A stretch of DNA of 60,510 nt from contig CAMEOT010000017.1 in the NCBI GenBank assembly GCA_945929965.1, positions 1 through 60,510 on the forward strand. Reading direction: 5' to 3'. This DNA comes from an uncultured Lachnospiraceae bacterium. GTDB taxonomy: Bacteria; Bacillota; Clostridia; Lachnospirales; Lachnospiraceae. Made by a program: the position numbers and the translations under genes. Under the pieces are notes generated by a model. The model was given only the letters and a program-made list of their open reading frames with translations. It was not told the DNA's origin and made no database searches. This document shows positions 1-8,116 of the stretch, piece after piece (position 1 is the first letter of the stretch; every line of letters starts with the position of its first letter).

Positions 1-98
1 TTTGACTATATAGAGGCTTTTTTCAAAAGTCAGTAGTCCCAACTGCAGGCGTTCGCCCGGTTTACGGCAACCCTACGTTACGAGCCATGTACCCAATT

Positions 99-299
99 CA
101 TAAATGTGTCGCATAGGGCTCTCCACATTTATTGGCAGTTCTCCGCAATGAGCCACGCTATTCATAAGATTGTCAGCAAGAGGCGCTGCCAATCTTATTT
201 CATATCGCGGCGTTCGCCGCATCACGGCATAAGTAAAGACAGCGATTTGTGCGCAAGCGCCCATCGCTGTCTTCACTATGCCTATGCGCGGCTCATTGC
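99..299. other. Multi-branched inverted-repeat element upstream of ylxM-ffh
   Basis: Bases 1-392 hold no convincing gene but are full of stems. A 9-bp hairpin pairs 100-108 with 124-132. A long outer stem pairs 145-158 with 286-299 (14 bp, one mismatch; it begins gcaatgagcc). Inside it lie three hairpins: 164-172 with 190-198, a gcggc/gccgc hairpin at 207-220, and an approximately 18-bp stem pairing 226-246 with 263-282. Read as RNA this is a four-way junction; read as DNA it is a compound palindrome. It sits just before the promoter at 346. Stems are seen directly; function and strand are unknown. It could be a non-autonomous palindromic repeat or a structured RNA. Confidence 0.6.
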
Positions 300-345
300 C
301 CGCGTAACTTTCAATTTATATAGCAAAGGTGTAAAGAAAAAATAC

Positions 346-374
346 TTGACACCTATGACTTTCTATAGTATGAT
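346..374 (+). promoter_or_regulatory. sigma-A promoter of ylxM-ffh
   Basis: TTGACA at 346-351, a 17-bp spacer and TATGAT at 369-374. Transcription would start near 381, a few bases before the ylxM start codon, leaving a very short leader with AAGGTG at 379-384 as the ribosome binding site. Confidence 0.8.
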
Positions 375-392
375 AGCCAAGGTGCATATCGC

Positions 393-761
393 ATGACCTA
401 TAGAAAGGCACTGGATAAGATGGACAGGATTTTGGAACAGAATCTGTTGTATGATTTCTACGGTGAGCTTCTCACCGAGCATCAGCAGCGAGTGTATGAG
501 GATGCAGTATATAATGATATGTCTCTCAGTGAGATCGCTGGAGAACAGGGCATCAGCAGGCAGGGCGTCCATGATCTGATCAAGCGTTGCGATAAGATCC
601 TGCAGGATTATGAAAGCAAGCTTCATCTGGTAGAACGCTTCATGGCAGCCAAGGAGAAGATTGGTGAGATCGAACAGCTGACTGCGGAGGATACCACAGA
701 TCCCGAAGAACGGATGAGACGCATCCGTGAATTGTCCAGATCCCTTTTAAAGGAATGGTAA
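393..761 (+). CDS. ylxM: YlxM/p13-like helix-turn-helix protein
   Basis: A 122-residue basic/acidic cytosolic protein of the YlxM (UPF0122, p13) family, which is encoded next to ffh in Firmicutes and is thought to modulate the signal recognition particle. A sigma-70 region-4-like helix-turn-helix is visible at about residues 30-65 (LSEIAGEQGISRQGVHDLIKR). The N-terminal ILEQNLLYDFYGELLTEHQ block is typical. The start at 393 is preceded by AAGGTG 8 bases upstream and lies just after the predicted transcription start. It is 10 bases from ffh and clearly co-transcribed. Length is normal. Its exact role in SRP function is inferred from the family and neighbourhood. Confidence 0.9.
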   Translation: MTYRKALDKMDRILEQNLLYDFYGELLTEHQQRVYEDAVYNDMSLSEIAGEQGISRQGVHDLIKRCDKILQDYESKLHLVERFMAAKEKIGEIEQLTAEDTTDPEERMRRIRELSRSLLKEW

Positions 762-771
762 GGAGCAGCAA

Positions 772-2151
772 ATGGCATTTGAAAGTTTAACAGACAAACT
801 CCAAAATGTTTTTAAAAACTTAAGAAGCAAAGGTCGTCTGACGGAAGAGGATGTCAAGTCCGCACTGAAGGAAGTCAAGATGGCGCTCCTGGAGGCAGAT
901 GTTAACTTCAAGGTAGTCAAGCAGTTCGTGAAGGCAGTGGAAGAACGTGCCATTGGCCAGGATGTCATGAACGGTCTGAATCCCGGACAAATGGTGATCA
1001 AGATCGTAAATGAAGAAATGGTAAGCCTCATGGGCAGTGAGACCACAGAGATCGCCATGCAGCCAGGTAAGGCCATTACCGTCATCATGATGGCAGGTCT
1101 TCAGGGTGCAGGTAAGACCACAGCAACTGCGAAAATTGCCGGCAAACTGAAACTCAAGGGCAAAAAGCCGCTGCTGGTAGCCTGCGATATTTACCGTCCC
1201 GCAGCCATTGAACAGTTACAGATCAATGGTAAGAAACAGGAAGTCGATGTGTTCTCTATGGGAACGGATCACAAGCCTGCAGAGATTGCACAGAATGCGA
1301 TCACATATGCGGAGAAGAATGGCCATAATGTAGTAATTCTCGATACTGCTGGACGACTTCATGTGGATGAAGACATGATGGCGGAACTTCAGGAGATCAA
1401 AGAGACCGTGACAGTGCATCAGACACTGTTGGTAGTCGATGCCATGACTGGTCAGGATGCTGTAAATGTAGCAAAGGAATTCGATGAAAAGGTGGGCGTC
1501 GACGGTGTGATCCTGTCCAAGATGGACGGCGATACCAGAGGTGGTGCAGCACTTTCCATCAAAGCAGTCACAGGTAAGCCGATCCTTTTTGTAAGTATGG
1601 GAGAGAAGCTGTCTGACTTAGAGCAGTTCTACCCCGACCGTATGGCAAGCCGTATTTTGGGAATGGGCGATGTGTTATCACTCATTGATAAGGCTCAGGC
1701 AAACATTGACATCGATGAGGAGAAGAGCCGTGATATGGCCGGTCGCATGAAGAAAGGTAAATTCGATTTTGAAGATTACCTGGAGAGCATGAAGCAGATG
1801 CGCAACATGGGTGGCTTATCCAGTATCTTAGGGATGCTTCCCGGAATGGGTATCAAGGCATCGGATTTAGAGGGTGCCATTGATGAGACCCAGATGAAGC
1901 GAACGGAAGCTATCGTATTATCCATGACGAAGGAAGAACGCAGGAATCCCAAGATCCTGACCCCTCAGAGAAAGCACCGCATTGCAAAGGGCGCTGGCGT
2001 AGATATCGCAACAGTGAACCGGTTTATCAAACAGTTCGAGCAGACCCAGAAGATGATGAAGCAGTTTGGTGGCGGCAAAAAAGGCCGCGGCGGCATGGGC
2101 GGTATGTTCGGCGGTGGTAAATTTCCCGGCATGGGTGGCAGATTTTTCTAG
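772..2151 (+). CDS. ffh: Signal recognition particle GTPase Ffh
   Basis: The 459-residue SRP54 protein binds SRP RNA and signal sequences of nascent membrane and secreted proteins, then docks with FtsY. Order: N domain (about 1-90), G domain with P-loop GLQGAGKTT near residue 108, DTAGR (G3) near 190 and SKMDGD (G4) near 245, then the methionine-rich M domain from about 300. The M domain ends in a Gly/Met/Lys-rich tail with repeated GGM and MGG motifs. Length fits the family. The SRP RNA gene and ftsY are not in the window. It lies in an operon with ylxM. Confidence 0.97.
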   Translation: MAFESLTDKLQNVFKNLRSKGRLTEEDVKSALKEVKMALLEADVNFKVVKQFVKAVEERAIGQDVMNGLNPGQMVIKIVNEEMVSLMGSETTEIAMQPGKAITVIMMAGLQGAGKTTATAKIAGKLKLKGKKPLLVACDIYRPAAIEQLQINGKKQEVDVFSMGTDHKPAEIAQNAITYAEKNGHNVVILDTAGRLHVDEDMMAELQEIKETVTVHQTLLVVDAMTGQDAVNVAKEFDEKVGVDGVILSKMDGDTRGGAALSIKAVTGKPILFVSMGEKLSDLEQFYPDRMASRILGMGDVLSLIDKAQANIDIDEEKSRDMAGRMKKGKFDFEDYLESMKQMRNMGGLSSILGMLPGMGIKASDLEGAIDETQMKRTEAIVLSMTKEERRNPKILTPQRKHRIAKGAGVDIATVNRFIKQFEQTQKMMKQFGGGKKGRGGMGGMFGGGKFPGMGGRFF

Positions 2152-2239
2152 CATTTTTATTTACTAAACTTAAGTCCGATATGAACAATCAGTTCTTATC
2201 ATATAAATTATTTTATTTTTATTAATGGAGGAAAAAGAA

Positions 2240-2485
2240 ATGGCAGTAAAGATCAGATTAAGAAGAATGGGACAGAAGAAGGCTCCTTTTTACAGAATCA
2301 TCGTAGCAGATTCCCGTTCTCCCAGAGACGGTAGATTCATCGAGGAGATCGGTACTTACGATCCTTCCACCGATCCTTCCACTTTCAAGATCAACGAAGA
2401 ACTTGCTAAGAAGTGGTTACAGAACGGTGCTCAGCCTACCGAGCAGGTTGCTAAGCTTTTCAAGGTTGCAGGAATCGAGAAATAA
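2240..2485 (+). CDS. rpsP: 30S ribosomal protein S16
   Basis: S16, 81 residues, a small-subunit assembly protein. It starts [18 protein letters not shown], the standard family N-terminus. I chose ATG 2240 rather than an ATG 15 bases upstream because GGAGG at 2227-2231 is correctly spaced from 2240 and S16 begins at MAVK. It is followed 31 bases later by khpA, the usual Firmicutes pair. The 88-base gap after ffh is AT-rich and has no clear terminator. Confidence 0.97.
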   Translation: MAVKIRLRRMGQKKAPFYRIIVADSRSPRDGRFIEEIGTYDPSTDPSTFKINEELAKKWLQNGAQPTEQVAKLFKVAGIEK

Positions 2486-2516
2486 GTTCTAAATATCTAT
2501 TCATCGGAGGTGGATT

Positions 2517-2744
2517 ATGAAGGAACTAGTAGAAGTAGTTGCAAAGGCACTCGTTGATAATCCGGATGAAGTAGTTGTAACTGAGAAGACAGAAGGAAAA
2601 AATATCGTCCTTGAACTTCATGTAGCTGCGTCCGATATGGGTAAGGTGATCGGTAAGCAGGGACGTATTGCAAAAGCAATCCGCTCCGTTGTGAAGGCAG
2701 CATCATCCAAAGACAACACAAGAGTGGACGTTGAGATCGTTTAA
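2517..2744 (+). CDS. khpA: KH-domain RNA-binding protein KhpA
   Basis: A 75-residue single KH domain protein (YlqC/KhpA). The KH GxxG loop is visible as GKQG near residues 46-49, followed by the helix RIAKAIRSVV. In streptococci and lactobacilli KhpA pairs with KhpB (EloR/Jag) as an RNA-binding dimer that affects cell elongation and division; khpB is not in this window. AGGTGG lies just before the start. It is co-transcribed with rpsP and followed by a terminator hairpin at 2773-2807. Confidence 0.93.
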   Translation: MKELVEVVAKALVDNPDEVVVTEKTEGKNIVLELHVAASDMGKVIGKQGRIAKAIRSVVKAASSKDNTRVDVEIV

Positions 2745-2772
2745 TTCAAGTTAGAAGATCACAGACGTTGAG

Positions 2773-2807
2773 CGGAGAAACATACAGTCGTGTGTTTCTC
2801 CGTTTTT
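2773..2807 (+). terminator. Intrinsic terminator after khpA
   Basis: A 10-bp stem cggagaaaca/tgtttctccg (2773-2782 with 2793-2802) is followed by five Ts. It separates ffh-rpsP-khpA from rimM-trmD, perhaps with partial read-through since no strong new promoter is visible before rimM. Confidence 0.8.
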
Positions 2808-2836
2808 GGCTATCAGCCGGAATGGAGTAAGACTAT

Positions 2837-3349
2837 ATGGAAGATCTGTTACAGGTCGGCATTATCACTTCCACCCATGGGGTAAGAGGAGAAGTAAAGG
2901 TATATCCTACCACGGATGATCCCAGAAGATTCCGCAGATTAAAGGAAGTTGTTCTGGATACCGGCAGGGAAAAATTAAATCTGGAAATCGAAGGCGTCAA
3001 GTTCTTTAAACAGTTTGTGATCCTGAAGTTCAAAGGGCTGGACAATATTAATGATATAGAAAAATACCGTCAGAAAAGCCTGTACGTGACCCGTAAAAAT
3101 GCAGTGCGCCTGCAAAGAGACGAGTATTTCATTGCAGACCTGATTGGACTTAAGGTACAGGATGAGGATGGTGCGGAATTAGGTACGGTAAAGGATGTCA
3201 TTGAGACCGGTGCCAATGATGTTTACGAAGTGGAGATGGCAGACGGCAGAAGCCTGCTTTTGCCCGCTATCAAACAGTGTATACTGAACGTGGACGTGGA
3301 AAACGGCATGATGCAGGTACATGTATTGGAAGGATTGCTTGACTTATGA
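2837..3349 (+). CDS. rimM: 16S rRNA processing protein RimM
   Basis: RimM, 170 residues, binds S19 and assists maturation of the 30S head. The N-terminal beta-barrel starts LLQVGIITSTHGVRGEVKVYP, the family hallmark (GxHGxxGEVKV). The PRC-barrel follows from about residue 95, with ADLIGLKVQDEDG and the ANDVYEV and LLPAIKQCI blocks. The stop overlaps the trmD start by four bases (ATGA), so translation is probably coupled. Normal length. Confidence 0.96.
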   Translation: MEDLLQVGIITSTHGVRGEVKVYPTTDDPRRFRRLKEVVLDTGREKLNLEIEGVKFFKQFVILKFKGLDNINDIEKYRQKSLYVTRKNAVRLQRDEYFIADLIGLKVQDEDGAELGTVKDVIETGANDVYEVEMADGRSLLLPAIKQCILNVDVENGMMQVHVLEGLLDL

Positions 3350-4728
3350 TGAAGTTTCACATTCTGACCCTGTTCCCGGAGATGGTGCAGCAGGGACTGG
3401 CGACCAGCATACTGGGACGGGCCGCGGAGAAAGATCTGATCTCTATTGATGCGGTGAATATTCGGGATTACACACAGGACAAGCATGGAAAAGTAGATGA
3501 TTACACTTATGGAGGCGGCGCCGGAATGCTGATGCAGGCACAGCCGGTCTATGATGCTTACCGGGCGGTAGCAGGAGAAAAAAAGATCCGCTGTGTCTAT
3601 CTGACTCCCCAGGGAGAGCCTTTTACACAGAAAAAGGCAAAGGAATTGTCCGGGGAAGAGGAACTGGTATTACTTTGTGGACATTACGAAGGAATTGATG
3701 AGCGAGTATTGGAGGAAGTGGTAACCGATTATATCTCTATCGGAGATTATGTTCTTACCGGCGGAGAACTGGCTTCCATGGTCGTGGTGGACGCTGTGGC
3801 ACGACTGGTACCCGGAGTGCTTAATAACGACGAATCCGCCAAGACAGAGAGCTTTCATAACGATCTGCTGGAATATCCCCAGTATTCCCGCCCGGAGGAC
3901 TGGCATGGAAAGAAGGTACCGGAGGTGCTTTTATCCGGCAATCATAAGAAAATAAACGCCTGGCGCCGGGAACAGTCCGAGCGACGCACTGAAGAACGTC
4001 GTCCGGATCTCTATGCAAAGTATCAGGAAAAACAGCGGGTCATTCAAAAACTTTCCGCGAAGAAACGTATTTTTATTCATATGATGGAGACGCTTTCCAG
4101 AGGACAGGGAGAAATTCTCTATGCGGAAGGGAAAAATATACTGATCTATCTGCCGGAGATCGGCAATGCCATGCTGAATGCGGAGGATGAGGAGCATTTG
4201 GAGAAAATGCTGCCGCTGATTCCGAAAGATGTGTCGGAGCATAGTATTGTGACTGTGACAGACCGTTGGAATGAACGCGTCAGTGAAATCTTGGGGTATC
4301 ATGGCAGTATGCTATGTTCCCAGGCGTGCTATACCAGAGGGGAACCACTTCCGGTGAGGCACAAGGATATCCGGCAGCTGACAGTGGAAGCTGTCCCTTA
4401 TGTGTCGGAGCATTATCATTTAGGAGACGAGACTTATGTCCGGGAAAGGATTGTGGCCGGAGATGTCTTCGGTATCTATATCGAAGGAAAACTCTGTGGT
4501 TTCATTGGATGTCACAATGACGGCAGCATGGGAATGCTGTATGTGGAGGATGCATACCGCAGACAAGGACTTGCAGCATCCCTGGAAGGCTATCTGATCA
4601 ACAAACAGAGAGAACAGGGGATGATACCCTATGCCCATATTGTGAATGGAAATGAAGCGTCCATACAACTGCAGGAACGGTTGGGGCTGAATCTGTCGGA
4701 TCCCGTGATCTGGTGGTTGTATAAATAA
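3346..4728 (+). CDS. trmD: TrmD tRNA (guanine37-N1)-methyltransferase fused to a GNAT domain
   Basis: Residues 1 to about 240 are a complete TrmD, the SPOUT enzyme that makes m1G37 and prevents +1 frameshifting: MKFHILTLFPEM, YGGGAGMLMQ, the SAM-knot segment ISIGDYVLTGGELA near 135-150, and the final HKKINAWRREQ / RPDLY. Instead of stopping, the frame continues to residue 460. Residues about 245-460 look like a GNAT acetyltransferase: an AT-rich linker region, then GKLCGFIGC, MLYVEDAYRRQGLAASL (the RRxGLA acetyl-CoA loop) and VNGNEASIQLQERLG. TrmD alone is normally about 240-250 residues. No internal stop or frameshift signal is seen at the junction. The acetylation substrate is unknown. Confidence 0.93.
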   Translation: MMKFHILTLFPEMVQQGLATSILGRAAEKDLISIDAVNIRDYTQDKHGKVDDYTYGGGAGMLMQAQPVYDAYRAVAGEKKIRCVYLTPQGEPFTQKKAKELSGEEELVLLCGHYEGIDERVLEEVVTDYISIGDYVLTGGELASMVVVDAVARLVPGVLNNDESAKTESFHNDLLEYPQYSRPEDWHGKKVPEVLLSGNHKKINAWRREQSERRTEERRPDLYAKYQEKQRVIQKLSAKKRIFIHMMETLSRGQGEILYAEGKNILIYLPEIGNAMLNAEDEEHLEKMLPLIPKDVSEHSIVTVTDRWNERVSEILGYHGSMLCSQACYTRGEPLPVRHKDIRQLTVEAVPYVSEHYHLGDETYVRERIVAGDVFGIYIEGKLCGFIGCHNDGSMGMLYVEDAYRRQGLAASLEGYLINKQREQGMIPYAHIVNGNEASIQLQERLGLNLSDPVIWWLYK

Positions 4729-4735
4729 AAAAAGC

Positions 4736-4764
4736 TTGCTTTTTATGCAGGCTTATGATAAAAT
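4736..4764 (+). promoter_or_regulatory. sigma-A promoter of rplS
   Basis: TTGCTT (4736-4741), 17-bp spacer, TAAAAT (4759-4764). It starts a leader of about 73 bases before rplS. L19 leaders in Firmicutes can carry an autoregulatory structure; only weak pairing (for example gatg near 4784 with catc near 4819) is visible here, so I do not call one. Confidence 0.7.
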
Positions 4765-4843
4765 CTGAATGTTGTGAAAACGAGATGGTCCTCTGTTACC
4801 AATAAGCGTATTAAGAACATCCATTTTATGAAGGAGGCTCATT

Positions 4844-5191
4844 ATGAGTAACATTATCAAAGAGATCGAAGCAGAACAGTTAAAAGAGACCGTTGACCAG
4901 TTTGAGGTTGGCGATACCGTTAAGGTATACGGCAAGATCAAAGAGGGTAACCGTGAGAGAATCCAGGTGTTTGAGGGCGTTGTACTGAAGAGACAGGGCG
5001 GCAGCAACAGAGAGACTTTCACTGTTAGAAAGACTTCTAACGGAATCGGCGTAGAGAAGACCTGGCCTTTACACTCTCCCAATGTAGAGAAGATCGAAGT
5101 TGTAAGAAAGGGTAAAGTAAGACGCGCTAAGCTGAATTACTTAAGAGATCGTGTTGGTAAGAAGGCAAAGGTTAAGGAATTAGTAAAATAA
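4844..5191 (+). CDS. rplS: 50S ribosomal protein L19
   Basis: L19, 115 residues, at the 30S-50S interface. Family blocks are clear: [46 protein letters not shown] and the basic C-terminus [22 protein letters not shown] precedes the start. It has its own promoter (4736) and its own terminator (5209), so it is expressed as a separate unit within the cluster. Confidence 0.97.
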   Translation: MSNIIKEIEAEQLKETVDQFEVGDTVKVYGKIKEGNRERIQVFEGVVLKRQGGSNRETFTVRKTSNGIGVEKTWPLHSPNVEKIEVVRKGKVRRAKLNYLRDRVGKKAKVKELVK

Positions 5192-5208
5192 TTGTATTGA
5201 CCGGTGAG

Positions 5209-5237
5209 GGCAGCTGTTTTAGGACAGCTGCCTTTTA
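5209..5237 (+). terminator. Intrinsic terminator after rplS
   Basis: Stem ggcagctgt/acagctgcc (5209-5217 with 5224-5232), 6-base loop, then TTTTATATTT. Confidence 0.85.
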
Positions 5238-5240
5238 TAT

Positions 5241-5269
5241 TTGAAAAAACACCCCGGATATGATACACT
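5241..5269 (+). promoter_or_regulatory. sigma-A promoter of lepB-rbgA-lepB
   Basis: TTGAAA (5241-5246), 17-bp spacer, TACACT (5264-5269), directly after the rplS terminator. A start near 5276 fits the TTG start codon at 5308. Confidence 0.65.
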
Positions 5270-5307
5270 GTGACATGTAAACTTGGATAGTGAGATAGGA
5301 CATAACA

Positions 5308-5883
5308 TTGAGAAATAAAGGACTAAGTTTTTATAAAAAAAAGAAAAGGATCAGTCAGGCACTTTTGCGGGAGATATTCAGTTGGATCTTCGGTATAGCG
5401 TTGTCTGTGTTTCTTGCCGGAGTCATGGTGATCTTCCTCGGAAGATCGGCAAGAGTGGTGGGTATGTCCATGGAACCGACACTGGAGAACGGACAGCAGA
5501 TCTACATTGACCGTTTCACCTATATCCTGTCGTCCCCCAAGGCAGGAGATATTGTGGCATTTCTGCCCAATGGCAATGAGAATTCCCATTATTATATCAA
5601 GAGAGTTGTGGCAGGACCGGGGGATAAAGTCCGGATTGCAGACGGAACATTATATGTGAACGGTCAGCAGAGTATCTGGGTCACAGAGCGGATACTGGAT
5701 GTCGGTATTGCAGAAAATGAACTGGTTCTTGGAAGCGGAGAATATTTCTGCATCGGAGATAATCCCAATAACAGTGAAGACAGCAGATCAGCAAATATCG
5801 GTCCGGTGGATGAGGATGATATCGTTGGCAAGGCATGGTTTCATCTAAAATCTTCTACGGAAGGTATGGGATTTATCAAATAA
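5308..5883 (+). CDS. lepB: Type I signal peptidase (first copy)
   Basis: A 191-residue SipS-type signal peptidase that cleaves Sec/Tat signal peptides on the outer face of the membrane. One N-terminal membrane helix (about 25-46, IFGIALSVFLAGVMVIFLG) is followed by the catalytic Ser in GMSMEPTL and the general-base Lys in YYIKRVVAGPGD. The C-terminal box is GDNPNNSEDSR. The start is TTG at 5308, with AGGA 7 bases upstream; no suitable ATG exists before the membrane segment. The second copy lies at 6763, on the other side of rbgA. Confidence 0.93.
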   Translation: MRNKGLSFYKKKKRISQALLREIFSWIFGIALSVFLAGVMVIFLGRSARVVGMSMEPTLENGQQIYIDRFTYILSSPKAGDIVAFLPNGNENSHYYIKRVVAGPGDKVRIADGTLYVNGQQSIWVTERILDVGIAENELVLGSGEYFCIGDNPNNSEDSRSANIGPVDEDDIVGKAWFHLKSSTEGMGFIK

Positions 5884-5915
5884 AGGAATGCAGCAATAAA
5901 GGAAAGAGGAAACGA

Positions 5916-6770
5916 ATGAATTATCAGTGGTATCCCGGTCATATGACCAAAGCACGTCGTATGATGCAGGAAAATATAAAACTTATCGATCTGGTCATTG
6001 AACTGGTAGATGCCAGAATTCCCATCAGCAGCAGAAATCCCGACATTGATGAACTTGGAAAGGGAAAGTCCAGGATTATTTTATTGAACAAATCTGACCT
6101 GGCGGATCCTGTCTGGAATAAAAAGTGGGTGGAATATTTTGCCGCAAAGGGAATGGGAGTGCTGGAGATTAATTCCCGTACCGGAATGGGGATCAAATCC
6201 ATTCAGGGACTGGTACAGGAAGTCTGTAAGGAAAAAATCGAGCGTGACAGGAAGCGTGGAATTGTAAATCGTCCGGTCCGTGCAATGGTCGTAGGAATTC
6301 CCAATGTAGGGAAATCCACTTTTATTAATTCCTTTGCAGGCAAAGCCTGTGCAAAGACCGGCAATAAGCCCGGTGTGACAAAAGGAAAACAGTGGATCCG
6401 CCTGAACAAGGGGCTGGAACTTTTGGATACCCCCGGTATCCTGTGGCCGAAGTTTGAGGACCAGCAGGTGGGAATGCGGCTGGCGTTTATCGGATCCATG
6501 AATGATGAGATCCTGATTCCCGATGAACTGGCATGCGATCTCATCGGAGCCATCAAAGAGCTGTATCCGAAAGCACTGCAGGAACGCTACGCAGCAGATC
6601 CTGCGGGCAAACCCATAGAAATACTGGAAGCGGTGGCAGAGAGCCGCAAATGTTATTCGAAGGGAGAACAGCTGGACCTGGTAAAGGCATCCGGACTTCT
6701 GATTGATGATTTCCGCAGTGGTAAGCTGGGAAGAATGACACTGGAGAGGATAGATTCAGACAATGAATAA
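5916..6770 (+). CDS. rbgA: Ribosome biogenesis GTPase RbgA (YlqF)
   Basis: RbgA, 284 residues, a circularly permuted GTPase needed for late 50S assembly. The permuted motif order is visible: G4 NKSDLAD near residue 61, then G1 GIPNVGKSTF near 126 and G3 DTPG near 172. The N-terminal NYQWYPGHMTKARR is diagnostic. I chose ATG 5916, with AGAGGA 5 bases upstream, over an in-frame ATG at 5835 that lies inside the preceding gene. It overlaps the next lepB by 8 bases. Confidence 0.96.
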   Translation: MNYQWYPGHMTKARRMMQENIKLIDLVIELVDARIPISSRNPDIDELGKGKSRIILLNKSDLADPVWNKKWVEYFAAKGMGVLEINSRTGMGIKSIQGLVQEVCKEKIERDRKRGIVNRPVRAMVVGIPNVGKSTFINSFAGKACAKTGNKPGVTKGKQWIRLNKGLELLDTPGILWPKFEDQQVGMRLAFIGSMNDEILIPDELACDLIGAIKELYPKALQERYAADPAGKPIEILEAVAESRKCYSKGEQLDLVKASGLLIDDFRSGKLGRMTLERIDSDNE

Positions 6771-7308
6771 AGTAATGAAAGAATTTTTGAATACGGCCAT
6801 TTATCTGCTCTGTGTTCTGGGAGCGGTATGGCTTGTAATCACATTTGTGGGACAACGTACCGAAGTGGAGGGAGCCTCTATGGAGAATACCCTTCACAAC
6901 GGGGATAACCTGATCGTGGATAAGCTGAGTTATCGTTTTCATGATCCGGAGCGTTTTGACATTATTGTATTTCCATTTCAGTATCAGTCAAATACCTACT
7001 ATATCAAACGAATCATCGGTCTGCCCGGGGAGACGGTACAGATCATGGAGGACGGCAGTATTTACATAAACGGTGAAAAACTGGAAGAGTCTTACGGACG
7101 GGAAGTGATCAAACCGGAGACCATCGGCAGAGCGGCAGATCCCATTGTACTGGAAGAGGACGAATATTTTGTCATGGGTGATAATCGTAACAACTCCAGT
7201 GACAGCCGGACCGATATGGTGGGCAACATTAAGAGAGAGGATATTATCGGAAAAGCGTGGCTGCGCATCTGGCCGCTTTCCGATTTTGGAGTATTGAAGC
7301 ATCAGTGA
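6763..7308 (+). CDS. lepB: Type I signal peptidase (second copy)
   Basis: A 181-residue signal peptidase I with one N-terminal helix (about 12-30), catalytic Ser in GASMENTL, Lys in YYIKRIIGLPGE and the terminal box GDNRNNSSDSR. It differs substantially from the copy at 5308 (shorter cytosolic N-terminus, different spacing), so it is an old duplication rather than a recent one. It overlaps the end of rbgA by 8 bases. Multiple signal peptidases are common in Firmicutes; different substrate preference is possible but not shown by the sequence. Confidence 0.93.
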   Translation: MNKVMKEFLNTAIYLLCVLGAVWLVITFVGQRTEVEGASMENTLHNGDNLIVDKLSYRFHDPERFDIIVFPFQYQSNTYYIKRIIGLPGETVQIMEDGSIYINGEKLEESYGREVIKPETIGRAADPIVLEEDEYFVMGDNRNNSSDSRTDMVGNIKREDIIGKAWLRIWPLSDFGVLKHQ

Positions 7309-7333
7309 CCGGACGTCAGATGAGGGAAAACAA

Positions 7334-8092
7334 ATGGAAAGTGCAGCAAAGATTAAAGAAACATTACAGGCAGCTTCTACGGAAAAGCTGCCTGAATTTA
7401 TAGCAGAGTATGAGACGGATTCAAGAAGTGGCGTACAGAAGCTGGTGGCAAGTGCCCGGAAAAAGCTGGATGCCTTGGAAAAAGAAAAACAACGTATCGA
7501 AAATCTGAAAAAATACGAGAGAGAATATGCACAGTATTCTTATATCTGCGGGATCGACGAAGTGGGAAGAGGACCTTTGGCGGGACCGGTGGTGGCAGGT
7601 GCGGTGATATTGCCCAAGGACTGCCATATTTTGTATATTAATGATTCCAAGCAATTATCCGAAAAAAAGAGAGAAGAGCTGTATGATGTGATCACACGGG
7701 AAGCTGTTGCCTGGGCAGTGGGTTATGCTTCTCCAAAACGAATTGATGAGATCAATATTTTACAGGCAACCTATGAGGCTATGCGGGAGGCAATCGGTAA
7801 ATTAACTCCTGCACCGGATCTTTTGTTAAATGATGCCGTAACGATCCCGGGGGTGAACATCAGACAGGTCCCCATTATTAAGGGAGATGCCAAGAGTATT
7901 TCCATTGGAGCGGCAAGCATTGTTGCGAAAGTGACCAGGGACCGGCTCATGGAACAGTACGCAGACGTATTTCCGGAATATGATTTTGCTTCCAACAAGG
8001 GCTACGGCAGTGTAGCGCACATTGCGGCGTTGAAGGAATACGGACCGACACCGATTCACAGACACAGTTTTATTAAGAATTTCGGCTTTTAA
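7334..8092 (+). CDS. rnhB: Ribonuclease HII
   Basis: RNase HII, 252 residues, removes ribonucleotides and RNA from RNA-DNA hybrids. The metal-binding block CGIDEVGRGPLAGPVVAGA sits near residues 72-90, followed by NDSKQLSEKKRE and the KGDAKSISIGAASIVAKVTRDR segment. An N-terminal helical extension of about 65 residues resembles the B. subtilis enzyme (about 255 residues). It follows lepB by 25 bases in the conserved rbgA-rnhB order. Confidence 0.96.
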   Translation: MESAAKIKETLQAASTEKLPEFIAEYETDSRSGVQKLVASARKKLDALEKEKQRIENLKKYEREYAQYSYICGIDEVGRGPLAGPVVAGAVILPKDCHILYINDSKQLSEKKREELYDVITREAVAWAVGYASPKRIDEINILQATYEAMREAIGKLTPAPDLLLNDAVTIPGVNIRQVPIIKGDAKSISIGAASIVAKVTRDRLMEQYADVFPEYDFASNKGYGSVAHIAALKEYGPTPIHRHSFIKNFGF

Positions 8093-8116
8093 GGGAAATG
8101 CCGGAGGAGACAAAAA

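Noticed and set aside
73..276. Small frames on both strands in the left-edge region
   Set aside because: They lie within perfect inverted repeats, have no ribosome binding sites and match no family.
1..345. SRP RNA (ffs) next to ffh
   Set aside because: The characteristic SRP Alu/helix-8 tetraloop and conserved GGAA/AGCAG motifs were not found; the fold differs.
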